52,452 nucleotides of DNA from Pseudomonas sp. BBP2017 (GTDB lineage Bacteria; Pseudomonadota; Gammaproteobacteria; Pseudomonadales; Pseudomonadaceae), in NCBI RefSeq assembly GCF_003024385.1, contig NZ_PVZN01000024.1, positions 1 to 52,452 of the forward strand, in the 5' to 3' direction. Of this stretch, positions 41,655 to 49,701 are shown piece after piece. Below the pieces are notes generated by a model, which did not search any database, was not told where the DNA came from, and saw only the letters and a list, made by a program, of their open reading frames with translations. The position numbers were made by a program, and so were the translations under genes. Numbering within the stretch: the first letter of the stretch is position 1; each line of letters opens with the position of its first letter.

Positions 41655-42692
41655 ATGTCCCAAGCGAAGGATACGCTGCTCAGGCTGTTTGCATTGCTAC
41701 GCCTGATACCCACCGAACCTCAGCGTATTGCAGCCTCTACTCTGCTCGAAAAGCTCCGTGACAGAGGCTTCTCGGTCACCTTGCGCTCGGTCCAGCGTGA
41801 CTTGAGCCGGTTGTCGATCCCGTTCTCCCTGCAATGTGACGACAGCGAAACGCCCTTCCGCTGGAGCTTCACCCGTGAGGCACCGCTCAAGCTGGAAGAC
41901 ATGGACGCGCCCACCGCACTGGCGCTGTTCCTCTCGGAAAGCCACTTAAGCCCGATCCTGCCGCAAAGCGTTCTGGACCAGTTGGGTCCGCAGTTTCGCC
42001 GGGCCCGCAACTTCCTCAATGGCGTGGGTAGCAACGGCCTGGCCGACTGGGCAAAGCGGGTTCGCTCACTCCCCAACGGCAAGACCCTAATCCCAGCGCA
42101 AGTCAGCGCACACACCTGGGCCCAGGTATCGGCCGGCCTAATGGAGCGCAAGCAGCTGGAAGTGGTCTACCGCAGCCGCAGCAAAGGTGACCTCAAGCAT
42201 TTTCGCCTGCACCCGGCTGGCATGGTGTCGCGCCATGCGGTGAGCTACCTGCTGGCATCTGTGAATGGCTATAGCGACCTGCGCCAATTTGCCCTGCATC
42301 GGATCACCGAAGTGAGCGTGCTCGAAGAGGCCGGGCACGAACATGAGAGCTTCGACGTGGATGCCTACATCGCCAGCGGCGTTTTCAGCTATCGAGAGGC
42401 CGAGGCCCACGTCGAGCTGATCGCCGATGTTCGCCCGCAGATCGCTGCACTGCTCCACGAAACGCCGCTGAGCCAGCAGCAGACTTTGAGTAGCGTTTCC
42501 GAGCAGGGCTGGCACCGCTTGCACGCCACAGTGCCGCTAGACCGCGAAACGCTGTGGTGGATCTTCGCCCTGAACGAAAACATTCGCCTGCATGCGCCCC
42601 AGGTGTGGGTGGACGAAGTGCGCGAGCGACTGAACTCGATGCAGGCGCTGTACCAGAACAATCAAACACCCCCGCAAATGCAACCTGCCTGA
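41655..42692 (+). CDS. WYL-domain transcriptional regulator
   Basis: 345 residues. The N-terminal winged helix (about 5-60) has LLRLIPTEPQRIAASTLLEKL and TLRSVQRDLSRL. The WYL domain (about 153-225) reads LEVVYRSRSKGDLKHFRLHP and VSYLLASVNGY, with the WYL triad degenerate to SYL. A WCX-type C-terminus follows (about 250-330). WYL regulators often repress phage-defence operons in response to nucleic-acid ligands. It is followed after 26 bp by the glycine-rich membrane protein gene. Confidence 0.88.
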   Translation: MSQAKDTLLRLFALLRLIPTEPQRIAASTLLEKLRDRGFSVTLRSVQRDLSRLSIPFSLQCDDSETPFRWSFTREAPLKLEDMDAPTALALFLSESHLSPILPQSVLDQLGPQFRRARNFLNGVGSNGLADWAKRVRSLPNGKTLIPAQVSAHTWAQVSAGLMERKQLEVVYRSRSKGDLKHFRLHPAGMVSRHAVSYLLASVNGYSDLRQFALHRITEVSVLEEAGHEHESFDVDAYIASGVFSYREAEAHVELIADVRPQIAALLHETPLSQQQTLSSVSEQGWHRLHATVPLDRETLWWIFALNENIRLHAPQVWVDEVRERLNSMQALYQNNQTPPQMQPA

Positions 42693-42718
42693 TCTTCAAC
42701 ACTCAAAAGGACATTGCC

Positions 42719-43819
42719 ATGCCACTTCCCCTCATCCTCGGCGCTGCTGCGCTGGTCAGTGCTGCCTACGGTGCCAAGAAAGGCTACGACGGCTACCAGA
42801 AGCACTCGGAAGCTGATGACATCGTCAACGCTGCCAAAGCGCGTTATGCCGATAAAAAGGAAGCGTTCGACGTACAGGAAAAAGCCACTAACGCGGCACT
42901 TGAGGCCCTGGGCCGGGAAGAGCTAGAGATCGGCAAGAAGTTCGACGAGTTCAAGACCCTCGCCAACGATTTGCTAGACAAGCTCAACGCAGACCGCCAG
43001 GACAAACTGAAGATCAATATTCCGAAGCACAAGCTGCAGAGCATCGAGAGCTACAGCTACACTGCTGTTGGCGTGCTGGGTGCCACCGCAGGAGCAGGTA
43101 TTGCCGGCGCGGCGGCCGGTTTTGCTGTATATGGCGGCGTAATGGCGCTAGGCGCGGCCTCCACCGGCACCGCCATCTCCTCGCTAGCCGGGGTGGCGGC
43201 GACCAACGCAACACTGGCGGCAATCGGCGGCGGTTCGCTCGCTACTGGCGGCCTGGGCATGGCTGGTGGTACTGCAATCCTTGGCGCCGCAGTGGCAGGC
43301 CCGGTACTGGCCATCGCCGGCTGGGCTTACGACAGCCATGGCGATGAAGCGCTGAAGAACGCTCACAAGGCCGACCGCGAAGTGGACAGTTCGATCACCA
43401 AGCTGAAGAACGCCCAGCAACAACTGAGCAAGGCTGAAGATTACGCCTTCGACATCAATGACGTGTTGAGGTCGGTGTACGGGCAGTTCGACAAGTACTT
43501 CGAACATCTGAAGTATGCAGCCCGCCGTATCGAAGACATCCGTTCCCGCAAGCTCGACCCTCACGCTGAAATGGCCAGCATGAGCGCAAACATCATGCGC
43601 GCGATCCAGAACGGTTATACCCTGGCTGCCATCATGGTCGACCTGATCACCACCCCGCTGTTCAGGGTCAAGGAAGTGAACGGCAATGTGGTCAAGGACA
43701 AGAACGACGTCCCGGTCATGGCTACCGATGCCGATGGTTCGATGATCCTCAACAGCACCAAGCTGGACGAGCAGATCAGCGAAACCAAGACCAAGGCGCA
43801 GGGCGTCGAACCCGCCTGA
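42719..43819 (+). CDS. Coiled-coil protein with glycine/alanine-rich membrane core
   Basis: 366 residues. A short N-terminal hydrophobic stretch (3-17) is followed by a helix-forming charged region (30-100). A long glycine-zipper-like hydrophobic core (114-204) has GATAGAGIAGAAAGF and GGGSLATGGLGMAGGTA. A second coiled coil (210-290) and a hydrophobic patch (298-316) follow. The pattern suggests membrane insertion and oligomerisation, as in pore-forming or membrane-remodelling proteins, but no family is recognised. AAGGAC precedes the ATG at 42719. Confidence 0.7.
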   Translation: MPLPLILGAAALVSAAYGAKKGYDGYQKHSEADDIVNAAKARYADKKEAFDVQEKATNAALEALGREELEIGKKFDEFKTLANDLLDKLNADRQDKLKINIPKHKLQSIESYSYTAVGVLGATAGAGIAGAAAGFAVYGGVMALGAASTGTAISSLAGVAATNATLAAIGGGSLATGGLGMAGGTAILGAAVAGPVLAIAGWAYDSHGDEALKNAHKADREVDSSITKLKNAQQQLSKAEDYAFDINDVLRSVYGQFDKYFEHLKYAARRIEDIRSRKLDPHAEMASMSANIMRAIQNGYTLAAIMVDLITTPLFRVKEVNGNVVKDKNDVPVMATDADGSMILNSTKLDEQISETKTKAQGVEPA

Positions 43820-43827
43820 TGTACTGC

Positions 43828-43847
43828 GCGGGGCCGAAAGGCCCCGC
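43828..43847 (+). promoter_or_regulatory. Stable GNRA-type hairpin between cassette genes
   Basis: GCGGGGCC GAAA GGCCCCGC is a perfect 8-bp stem with a GAAA tetraloop and no T-run, 9 bp past the glycine-rich gene. It likely protects the upstream message or lowers expression of the next gene, which has no clear ribosome-binding site. Confidence 0.55.
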
Positions 43848-43873
43848 CTTCGCTTCGCCTTCACTCATTCGTC

Positions 43874-45508
43874 ATGGATGCCCTTATGCACGCCGCAGCG
43901 CAAGACTTCCCCTGGGCCGAAGAGCTCGAGAAAACCGTAATCACCAGCCTGACCACCAGCTTCGGCCTGGACTTCCTGCTGTTCAAGGACAAGCTCGGCG
44001 GCGAAGTGGACACCATCCACAACGTACGCAACGGCGTATGGGCGACCGAGGCAGAAAAGCAGGGTTTCGAGCAGCGTGGCGAGTATAATTCCACGCCCTA
44101 CCATCAACATGCGAATTACATCGCCACTGGCCAGAAAGACAAGGCCAGCCAGGCCGCAGGCACACTGAAGGACCCTTACCGCAACAAGGTGATGGCTGCC
44201 CATGAGCAGCGCAACCTGGACCACGTGATCAGCGCCAAGGAAATCCACGATGATGCCGGGCGGGTGCTGGCTGGGCTCAGTGGTGTGGAGCTGGCCAACC
44301 AGAGCAGCAACTTGCAGACCACCCACGAGACGGTCAACAAGTCGAAGAAGCAAACGCCGATCAACGAGTACCTGGACAAGCTGCCGGGTCTGATTTCCAA
44401 CCACGAGAAATCGCTGGCCGGCGACCGCGTGCGCCTGACGAAAATGCCGCGCGAAACAGCGCAGCAGCAACATGAAGCCCGCGCACTGGAAGACAAAATC
44501 CGCAAAACCGAAAGCAAGCTCAGCGAGCTCAAGGCCGTGGACCCTGAAGGCATGCGCAAACGTGATGCCGAGGCCCGCGCGCCGTACGATCAGCAAATCA
44601 ACGCGGCCTACTACACCAGCAGCAAGTTCCTGCACCAGACCGCGCGTGTGACGGGCTCTGCCGCATTGGCCATGGGTACCCGGCAAATGCTCGGGCTGGT
44701 GATGGCGGAGGTATGGTTTGAACTGCGTGAGCAACTGCCGGCCCTGCTGGACAAGCTCAAGCAAAAGTTTAGCCTGGAGGCCTTCGTCGACAGTATCAGC
44801 GAGTCGCTCAAGGGCATCTGGAAGCGGGTACAGGCGCGTTTCAACGACTTCCTAGTGGCGTTCAAGGATGGTGTGTTTGCCGGAGTGCTAGGGAGCCTGA
44901 CCACCACCGTGTTCAACATCTTTGCCACCACCCAGGCGATGGCGATCAAGATCGTCCGTGAGCTATGGGGCCAATTGGTCAAGGCCGTCAAACTGATGGT
45001 GTTCAACCCTGACCAACTAAGCTTCGTGGAGCAGTGCCAAGCGGTGACATCGTTGCTGTCGGTGGGCGTTGCCACGGTGGTGGGCACCATGGCCTACACC
45101 CAGCTGATGCCATTCCTGAGCTTCCCGTTCGGCACCGAGCTGGCCGCGTTCGCGGGTGCGCTGGTGACGGGCGTGGTAACCCTGGGGCTGAACTACTTCC
45201 TGCTGCACAGCACGATGGCGCGCAAGCTCTGGGCCTTCATCGAATCGCTGACGCCGCACGCGGGCACGGTGCGTGAGTTCCAGGCGATCAACGCGGAGCT
45301 GGACCGCTACCTTCTGGAGTTGAGCCGGTTGGAGTTCAACCTGGACGTGGAGGAATTGCAGGCCTTTACCCAGGAGCTTGAGGCGTGCAATGACGAAATC
45401 CAGCGCAGTGCGTTACTGCAGCAGGTTGTGGAGGCCCGAGGGATCGAGTTGCCATTCGAGATAGGTAACGCGGCCAGCACACGCAACTGGCTGGCTTCGC
45501 TGGTATGA
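43874..45508 (+). CDS. HNH-nuclease-like protein with C-terminal membrane segments
   Basis: 544 residues, no named family recognised. Residues 113-158 look like an HNH/treble-clef motif: LDHVISAKEIHDD (His117), then N142/N146, then His151 and Asn155 in THETVNKSK. A charged coiled coil follows (about 195-225). Hydrophobic segments occur near 331-355, 390-414 and 421-446, then an acidic helical tail. The start ATG at 43874 lacks a good ribosome-binding site; 43886 is an alternative. It overlaps the next gene by 4 bp. Confidence 0.65.
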   Translation: MDALMHAAAQDFPWAEELEKTVITSLTTSFGLDFLLFKDKLGGEVDTIHNVRNGVWATEAEKQGFEQRGEYNSTPYHQHANYIATGQKDKASQAAGTLKDPYRNKVMAAHEQRNLDHVISAKEIHDDAGRVLAGLSGVELANQSSNLQTTHETVNKSKKQTPINEYLDKLPGLISNHEKSLAGDRVRLTKMPRETAQQQHEARALEDKIRKTESKLSELKAVDPEGMRKRDAEARAPYDQQINAAYYTSSKFLHQTARVTGSAALAMGTRQMLGLVMAEVWFELREQLPALLDKLKQKFSLEAFVDSISESLKGIWKRVQARFNDFLVAFKDGVFAGVLGSLTTTVFNIFATTQAMAIKIVRELWGQLVKAVKLMVFNPDQLSFVEQCQAVTSLLSVGVATVVGTMAYTQLMPFLSFPFGTELAAFAGALVTGVVTLGLNYFLLHSTMARKLWAFIESLTPHAGTVREFQAINAELDRYLLELSRLEFNLDVEELQAFTQELEACNDEIQRSALLQQVVEARGIELPFEIGNAASTRNWLASLV

Positions 45509-45777
45509 CCCTACCAGCGTTTCCCTGTACGCAGTGCGGGCTGTGTTGCCGCAATGTGCATCTGGCGGAACAGACGCAGTATCTGGATCGGGGGGATGGG
45601 GCTTGCCGGCATTACAGTGATGCAGACAAGCACTGCCTGATCTACGAGACCCGGCCGGATATCTGCCGGGTCGACCGGCAGTATCAGATGCACTATGCAC
45701 AACGGTTCAACTGGAAGACGTTTGTAGAGGTGAATGTGGAGGTTTGCAAGCTGCTGCAGCGTCAGGCGCAGGAGTGA
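45505..45777 (+). CDS. YkgJ-family cysteine-cluster protein
   Basis: 90 residues with CTQCGLCCRN at about 8-17, a further Cys in GACRHY, then CLIYETRPDICR and a last Cys in VEVCKLL. This is the YkgJ (zinc- or iron-chelating) pattern. The ATG overlaps the preceding stop as ATGA, so it is translationally coupled to the HNH-like protein. The metal and role are unknown; homologues elsewhere are also uncharacterised. Confidence 0.82.
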   Translation: MTLPAFPCTQCGLCCRNVHLAEQTQYLDRGDGACRHYSDADKHCLIYETRPDICRVDRQYQMHYAQRFNWKTFVEVNVEVCKLLQRQAQE

Positions 45778-45856
45778 ACTAAGCCGACACATTCACAAGA
45801 GCACTGCGCCCCCTTTCCTGCGCCAGCTACACCGTACTTCGCTGCCCTGCAGCAAC

Positions 45857-46020
45857 CTATCCGCTTGGTCGAAGGTTGAGTCGGCGTGCGGCCAGCCATA
45901 TTCCGACAGAGTCATGCACCAGCACTCTCATCCAGTTCGCACGGCGGTTGGCGAACAGATAGACGCAGTGCGTGCCTTACAGCACCGAAGACGGTGATGA
46001 CACGGGCGAGGGCCGTGGTT
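45857..46020 (-). pseudogene. IS66-family TnpB (Orf2) remnant, frameshifted
   Basis: Minus-strand translation gives TTALARVITVFGAVR, then in another frame HCVYLFANRRANWMRVLVHD and SVGIWLAARRLN before a stop at 45857. This is the core of the IS66 accessory protein TnpB (LFANRRANRMKVLVHDG.GIWLAARRL). One small indel near 45970 breaks the frame and both ends are lost. It overlaps the first codons of the XRE gene. Confidence 0.7.
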
Positions 46021-46215
46021 GCTGTGTTCGCTGAAGATGTTCGACGCAAACGCCTGGAACTTGGCCTCTCTCAGGAGGCGCTCGCAGAGCGTGCTGGCGT
46101 ACACCGCACCTACATTGGAATGCTTGAGCGTTCAGAAAAGAACGTGACGATTTACAACATCTGGAGGCACGCCTCAGCACTGGATGCCTCGCCCTCAGAT
46201 CTGCTGATTGGATAG
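45997..46215 (+). CDS. Small XRE-family helix-turn-helix regulator
   Basis: 72 residues from the ATG at 45997. The HTH region reads VRRKRLELGLSQEALAERAG and VHRTYIGMLERSEKNVTIYN, followed by LDASPSDLLIG, like the C (controller) proteins of restriction-modification systems and many short prophage regulators. The first 8-10 codons lie over the IS66 remnant, so the original start was probably altered by that insertion. No R-M genes are visible next to it. Confidence 0.7.
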   Translation: MTRARAVVAVFAEDVRRKRLELGLSQEALAERAGVHRTYIGMLERSEKNVTIYNIWRHASALDASPSDLLIG

Positions 46216-46406
46216 CACCAGCAGAGTGCCTGCCTGCCCTTGATCATATCTATCGCATTGTCCATGAGGGGAGCGACGCCAAATTGCTGCGACGCGAATT
46301 TCAAGTGAGAGGGAGTGTGGAAGGAATGGTCGACACGGTGCTCGGTCGTTTTCGTCGCGATGCGGATAGCGGTGACGTGCAGCCTGGGCTACTCAGCATA
46401 TGGTAA
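46212..46406 (+). pseudogene. Unassigned open frame, possible gene fragment
   Basis: 65 codons open without a good start: PALDHIYRIVHEGSDAKLL, RREFQVRGSVEGM, then RRDADSGDVQPGLLSIW and TAA. Composition looks like real protein, and it follows the XRE gene directly, so it may be the tail of a gene once coupled to it. I cannot name a family. Confidence 0.3.
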
Positions 46407-46529
46407 GACCTAAGCCTGGCGTGGCGCTTTTGGCCGTTTGCTGACTGTCATGCCGAGACAGAATCCACTTGTCAGCAGTCTACAAACCAATTGTAAAAAC
46501 ATCGCCAACCTCACCTTTTTGTGGATACC

Positions 46530-47465
46530 TCAGCGGGTCTTTTTAGGCGATCGTAAGGCGCCAACACTTGCCGTTACCACCAACAAGGTTCCCAGGCATT
46601 GCAACGCTGACATTGGCTGCTGCAGGATTACAAACCCAGCCAGAACACCAATTGCAGGCTCCAGGCTCATCAGAATGCCAAAGGCAGAGGTTGTCATCCG
46701 ACGCAGTGCATTTAGCTCGAGGACGTAGGGAACCAAAGGAACCAAAAGAGCAAGAAAACTCACGTAGAACAGTTGCTCCAACGGGACATGCCCAGCACTT
46801 TCGATCAGACCAAACGGGGTCGCTAGAAGCGCGGCCACAATCAGTGCCGAGGATAATCCCTCCATCCCTTTGAAAAGGCTTCCCACACGCTTCATCAACA
46901 GAATGTAGCCTGCCCATCCAAGTGCTGCGCCTGCTGCCAGGGTTAAACCCAGTGTATCCGCCGTCCAACTATCATTTTGTCGAGCGATAAGCAAAATCCC
47001 GGTCGCGGCCAGAAGTGGCCATAGCAGACCCCAGCCCTTGCGCAGACCTACAGCTGCTACGCACAGCGGTCCGAGAAACTCGATTGCAACGGCGAGGCCC
47101 AGGGGCACATGGGCGATGGCGGCGAAGAAGCAAAAGGTCATGCACGCCATTGCTGCGCCCAATCCGACGGCTGCGATCCAGTGTTGTGGTGTGTAACGCA
47201 TGACCGAAGGACGTACCACGACCGCCAGTATCAGTGCGGCGATGCACAGTCGTAACCAGGTGGTGGTGACGGATCCGAACATTTCCATGACCGGCGCGCT
47301 CATCGCAGCGCCGAATTGCACAGAGCACATGGCCGCAACCGCCATCAGCACTGCAATTACTTCAACTTTCGAAGCCGGAGGAGGCGGCAATAAAACATTG
47401 TCCTCAGCGAGTCCTACTGAGGGCAAGGGTGAAACTACAGGGCTGGGGGCTGCGCTTTTTTTCAC
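46530..47465 (-). CDS. EamA/RhtA-like drug-metabolite transporter
   Basis: 311 residues with about ten membrane helices and the duplicated EamA fold. Motifs include MCSVQFGAAMSAPVMEMFGS, AIAHVPLGLAVAIEFLGPL and AFGILMSLEPAIGVLAGFVIL, close to the threonine/homoserine exporter RhtA. The N-terminal 35 residues are Pro-rich and outside the domain, so an internal start is possible. It is divergent from a LysR regulator 89 bp away that probably controls it. The substrate is likely an amino acid or related compound. Confidence 0.85.
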   Translation of the reverse strand: MKKSAAPSPVVSPLPSVGLAEDNVLLPPPPASKVEVIAVLMAVAAMCSVQFGAAMSAPVMEMFGSVTTTWLRLCIAALILAVVVRPSVMRYTPQHWIAAVGLGAAMACMTFCFFAAIAHVPLGLAVAIEFLGPLCVAAVGLRKGWGLLWPLLAATGILLIARQNDSWTADTLGLTLAAGAALGWAGYILLMKRVGSLFKGMEGLSSALIVAALLATPFGLIESAGHVPLEQLFYVSFLALLVPLVPYVLELNALRRMTTSAFGILMSLEPAIGVLAGFVILQQPMSALQCLGTLLVVTASVGALRSPKKTR

Positions 47466-47508
47466 GGCATTTATTCCTATTAGAAAACGTGACTTTAGTA
47501 GGACGTTT

Positions 47509-47529
47509 ACTATAAAAATAACTAATAGT
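47509..47529. promoter_or_regulatory. Palindromic site in the eamA/lysR divergent region
   Basis: ACTAT..ATAGT ends flank an AT-rich core (21 bp), 25 bp before the LysR start. CTATTAG near 47478-47484 and CTAATAG near 47522-47528 form a wider inverted pair. The surroundings are clearly AT-rich. It is a plausible LysR site. Confidence 0.35.
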
Positions 47530-47554
47530 TTTTATGTCGAAGTAAGGATTTTTT

Positions 47555-48448
47555 ATGCTGCGTGATTTGGATAGCCACCTGCTTAGGGCGTTCCTAACGG
47601 TTATCGAGACCGGCAGCGTGAGTGCTGCCGCGCAAAAACTTGCGCGGACCCAGGCAGCGGTGAGTATGCAACTGCGGCGATTGGAAGAGCAGTTGGGACA
47701 CCGCCTTTTGGAACGCTCCCCCAGAGGGGCGACGTTGACGGGCGCGGGCCAAATGTTGATGCCGTATGCGCAACGTATCCTTGAGGCGGGGGCCGATGCC
47801 CAGCGCGTACTTGGCGACAGTCATGTTTCGGGTACGGTTCGCTTGGGATTGCTGGAGGATGTTGCCGTGGGTCGATTGCCCTCTGTACTGCAGCACTTTT
47901 CCGCCAGCTACACCGATGTGGTTCTCGAAATTATCGTGGATTCCAGTACGGCATTATCCCGGATGTTGACGCACGGAGAGTTGGACATCGTTATCGGTGA
48001 TCCGGGTGTAATAGACGCCTCTGCGGTGAAGACATGGACTCAGCCATTGCGATGGGTAGGTTCACGAAACTTGAAAATCGACTGGCGAAAGACGCCTCTG
48101 CCGGTGATTGCATTTGTCGGCACATGTGCATGGCAGGAAAAGGCTTTCGCGGCCTTGAACCGAGCCAGAATACCTTGGCGTGTCGTGTGCAAAAGTACGA
48201 GCCTTCTGGCCATTCAGGCGGCGGTCGACGCTGGATTGGGGGTGGCTGTCATGTTGATGGGGCACGTGCGCCACGATGCGGTGAGAGTTTTAGGTGCCAG
48301 GGAAGGTCTACCACCTCCGCCACACGCAGATTTTGGTTTGTTTGCCGGCTCCTTGGAGGCTAACGCAAACTCGGCACAGCATGCGCTTCTGGATTTTCTG
48401 AGTGAGGACATCGAAAACTTCCTCGCACTTGAAAAAGACCAGGCCTGA
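47555..48448 (+). CDS. LysR-family transcriptional regulator
   Basis: 297 residues. The N-terminal HTH (about 5-62) reads LLRAFLTVIETGSVSAAAQKL and TQAAVSMQLRRLEEQLG. The substrate-binding domain (about 93-290) starts GTVRLGLLEDVAVGRLPSVL. Ligand unknown. AAGTAAGGA precedes the ATG. Divergence from the EamA exporter suggests that it senses the exported compound. Confidence 0.92.
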   Translation: MLRDLDSHLLRAFLTVIETGSVSAAAQKLARTQAAVSMQLRRLEEQLGHRLLERSPRGATLTGAGQMLMPYAQRILEAGADAQRVLGDSHVSGTVRLGLLEDVAVGRLPSVLQHFSASYTDVVLEIIVDSSTALSRMLTHGELDIVIGDPGVIDASAVKTWTQPLRWVGSRNLKIDWRKTPLPVIAFVGTCAWQEKAFAALNRARIPWRVVCKSTSLLAIQAAVDAGLGVAVMLMGHVRHDAVRVLGAREGLPPPPHADFGLFAGSLEANANSAQHALLDFLSEDIENFLALEKDQA

Positions 48449-48537
48449 AGACGTTTTACCTACGCGCCAGAAATCATTCTGTCTGCGAATGAAGTCTCGT
48501 TACAGGTCAAACTGGTCAATGAGAGTTCGGCTTCCAT

Positions 48538-48833
48538 TTACGTAGGACTTAGACACCATCGCCCGGCCTCGTCGCTGGCGAGGAACAGCGCAACATTGGC
48601 CAGCTCCTCCGGTTGGCCGACGCAGCTGAGCATTCTACCGGTCAGGTTGATGTCCAGCACGCGACGCCACTCCTCGGTGCTGGTGGCAGTGATGCTGCCC
48701 TGGCTGGCGACGGCACGCCAACATCCAGGCCAACCACCTTGGCACCTTCAGCGGCGAAGCGCTTGACGCAAGCCAGGCCGATACCCGAAGCGGCGCCGGT
48801 GATTACCGCGACCTTATTGTGCAGACGAGCCAT
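48538..48833 (-). pseudogene. Short-chain dehydrogenase (SDR) pseudogene with internal deletions
   Basis: The N-terminus is intact: MARLHNKVAVITGAASGIG and AAEGAKVVGLDV (the NAD-binding TGxxxGxG). It then jumps, in another frame, to GSITATSTEEWRRVLDINLTG (normally about residue 105), then to the C-terminal GQPEELANVALFLASDEA. The catalytic Ser-Tyr-Lys part is lost. The remaining pieces keep their order, so successive deletions are the simplest explanation. Confidence 0.75.
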
Positions 48834-49008
48834 GATGCGACCTCACTTGTGCTGGTGGGAAAGCGTCCCGGCAGTCTAGTCAGGGCAGCACAAGGCTTGA
48901 TCGTCCATTGGGACTAGGTAAGGCCGACACAGCGACAGGATTCAGGCCTCCCACGCCTGCCTCATAGCCCGGGTTGCCCGCGACAGAGGCAACGGCATTA
49001 CTGCACCC

Positions 49009-49626
49009 TCAAACAATATTGAGAATTTCAGGCAATGGCTTGCGAGGTTTTTGCGGCCAATTGCCGCTCGCCGGATAGCCGACCGTCACAATGACAACGG
49101 GAATCTCGGCAGCGTCGAGATCAAACGCGCGACTCACCCCTGGCGCATCAAAGCCGACCATGGCGCATGAGCCCAGCGTCATGCCCTGGGCTGCCAGCAT
49201 CAATGTCATTGCCGCCAGCGATGCCGAACGAATGGCCTCATCGCGCTGCAAAACAGGATCACGCTCATGGGCCGCACTGGCTTGTGCCACCCATCCATCG
49301 ACCATGTGTTGCTCCAAGATGCCCGCGTCCACGCTAGGTTGAAGCGCCGCAGCCAATTGCGCATGCGCGGCCAGCGTGCCGCACACGATGAAGGCGACCG
49401 AAGCATCCTCCACCTTCTGCTGGTCATAGGCGAGCGATCGCAGACGCGCCTTGGCGTCAGCCGATCGCACGGCAATAAACCGCCAGTTCTGCATGTTGTA
49501 GGCAGAAGGTGCTCGGCTGGCCTGGGCCACCAGCGAGGCAATGATGCCGTCGTCCAGGGTTCGGCCGGGTTGAAAGTGATTGGTGGAGACACGGGATTCA
49601 ATCGCGTACTGAATAGGGTTTGTCAT
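49009..49626 (-). CDS. Nitroreductase-family FMN oxidoreductase
   Basis: 205 residues. Family blocks: AIESRVSTNHFQPGRTL (FMN phosphate contact), SRAPSAYNMQNWRFIAV (about 37-53), AAMTLMLAAQGMTLGSCAMVGFD (about 138-160), and VIVTVGYPA near the end. Such enzymes reduce nitro groups, quinones or related compounds with NAD(P)H. It lies 75 bp downstream of the MFS exporter on the same strand and probably shares its TetR control. Substrate unknown. Confidence 0.88.
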   Translation of the reverse strand: MTNPIQYAIESRVSTNHFQPGRTLDDGIIASLVAQASRAPSAYNMQNWRFIAVRSADAKARLRSLAYDQQKVEDASVAFIVCGTLAAHAQLAAALQPSVDAGILEQHMVDGWVAQASAAHERDPVLQRDEAIRSASLAAMTLMLAAQGMTLGSCAMVGFDAPGVSRAFDLDAAEIPVVIVTVGYPASGNWPQKPRKPLPEILNIV

Positions 49627-49701
49627 GGTAGTACCTGTTGAGAAATAAACCGTTGAATGAGAGCCGCTTGCGCGATACGGGGAAGGCCGCGCGAACCAAC
49701 A

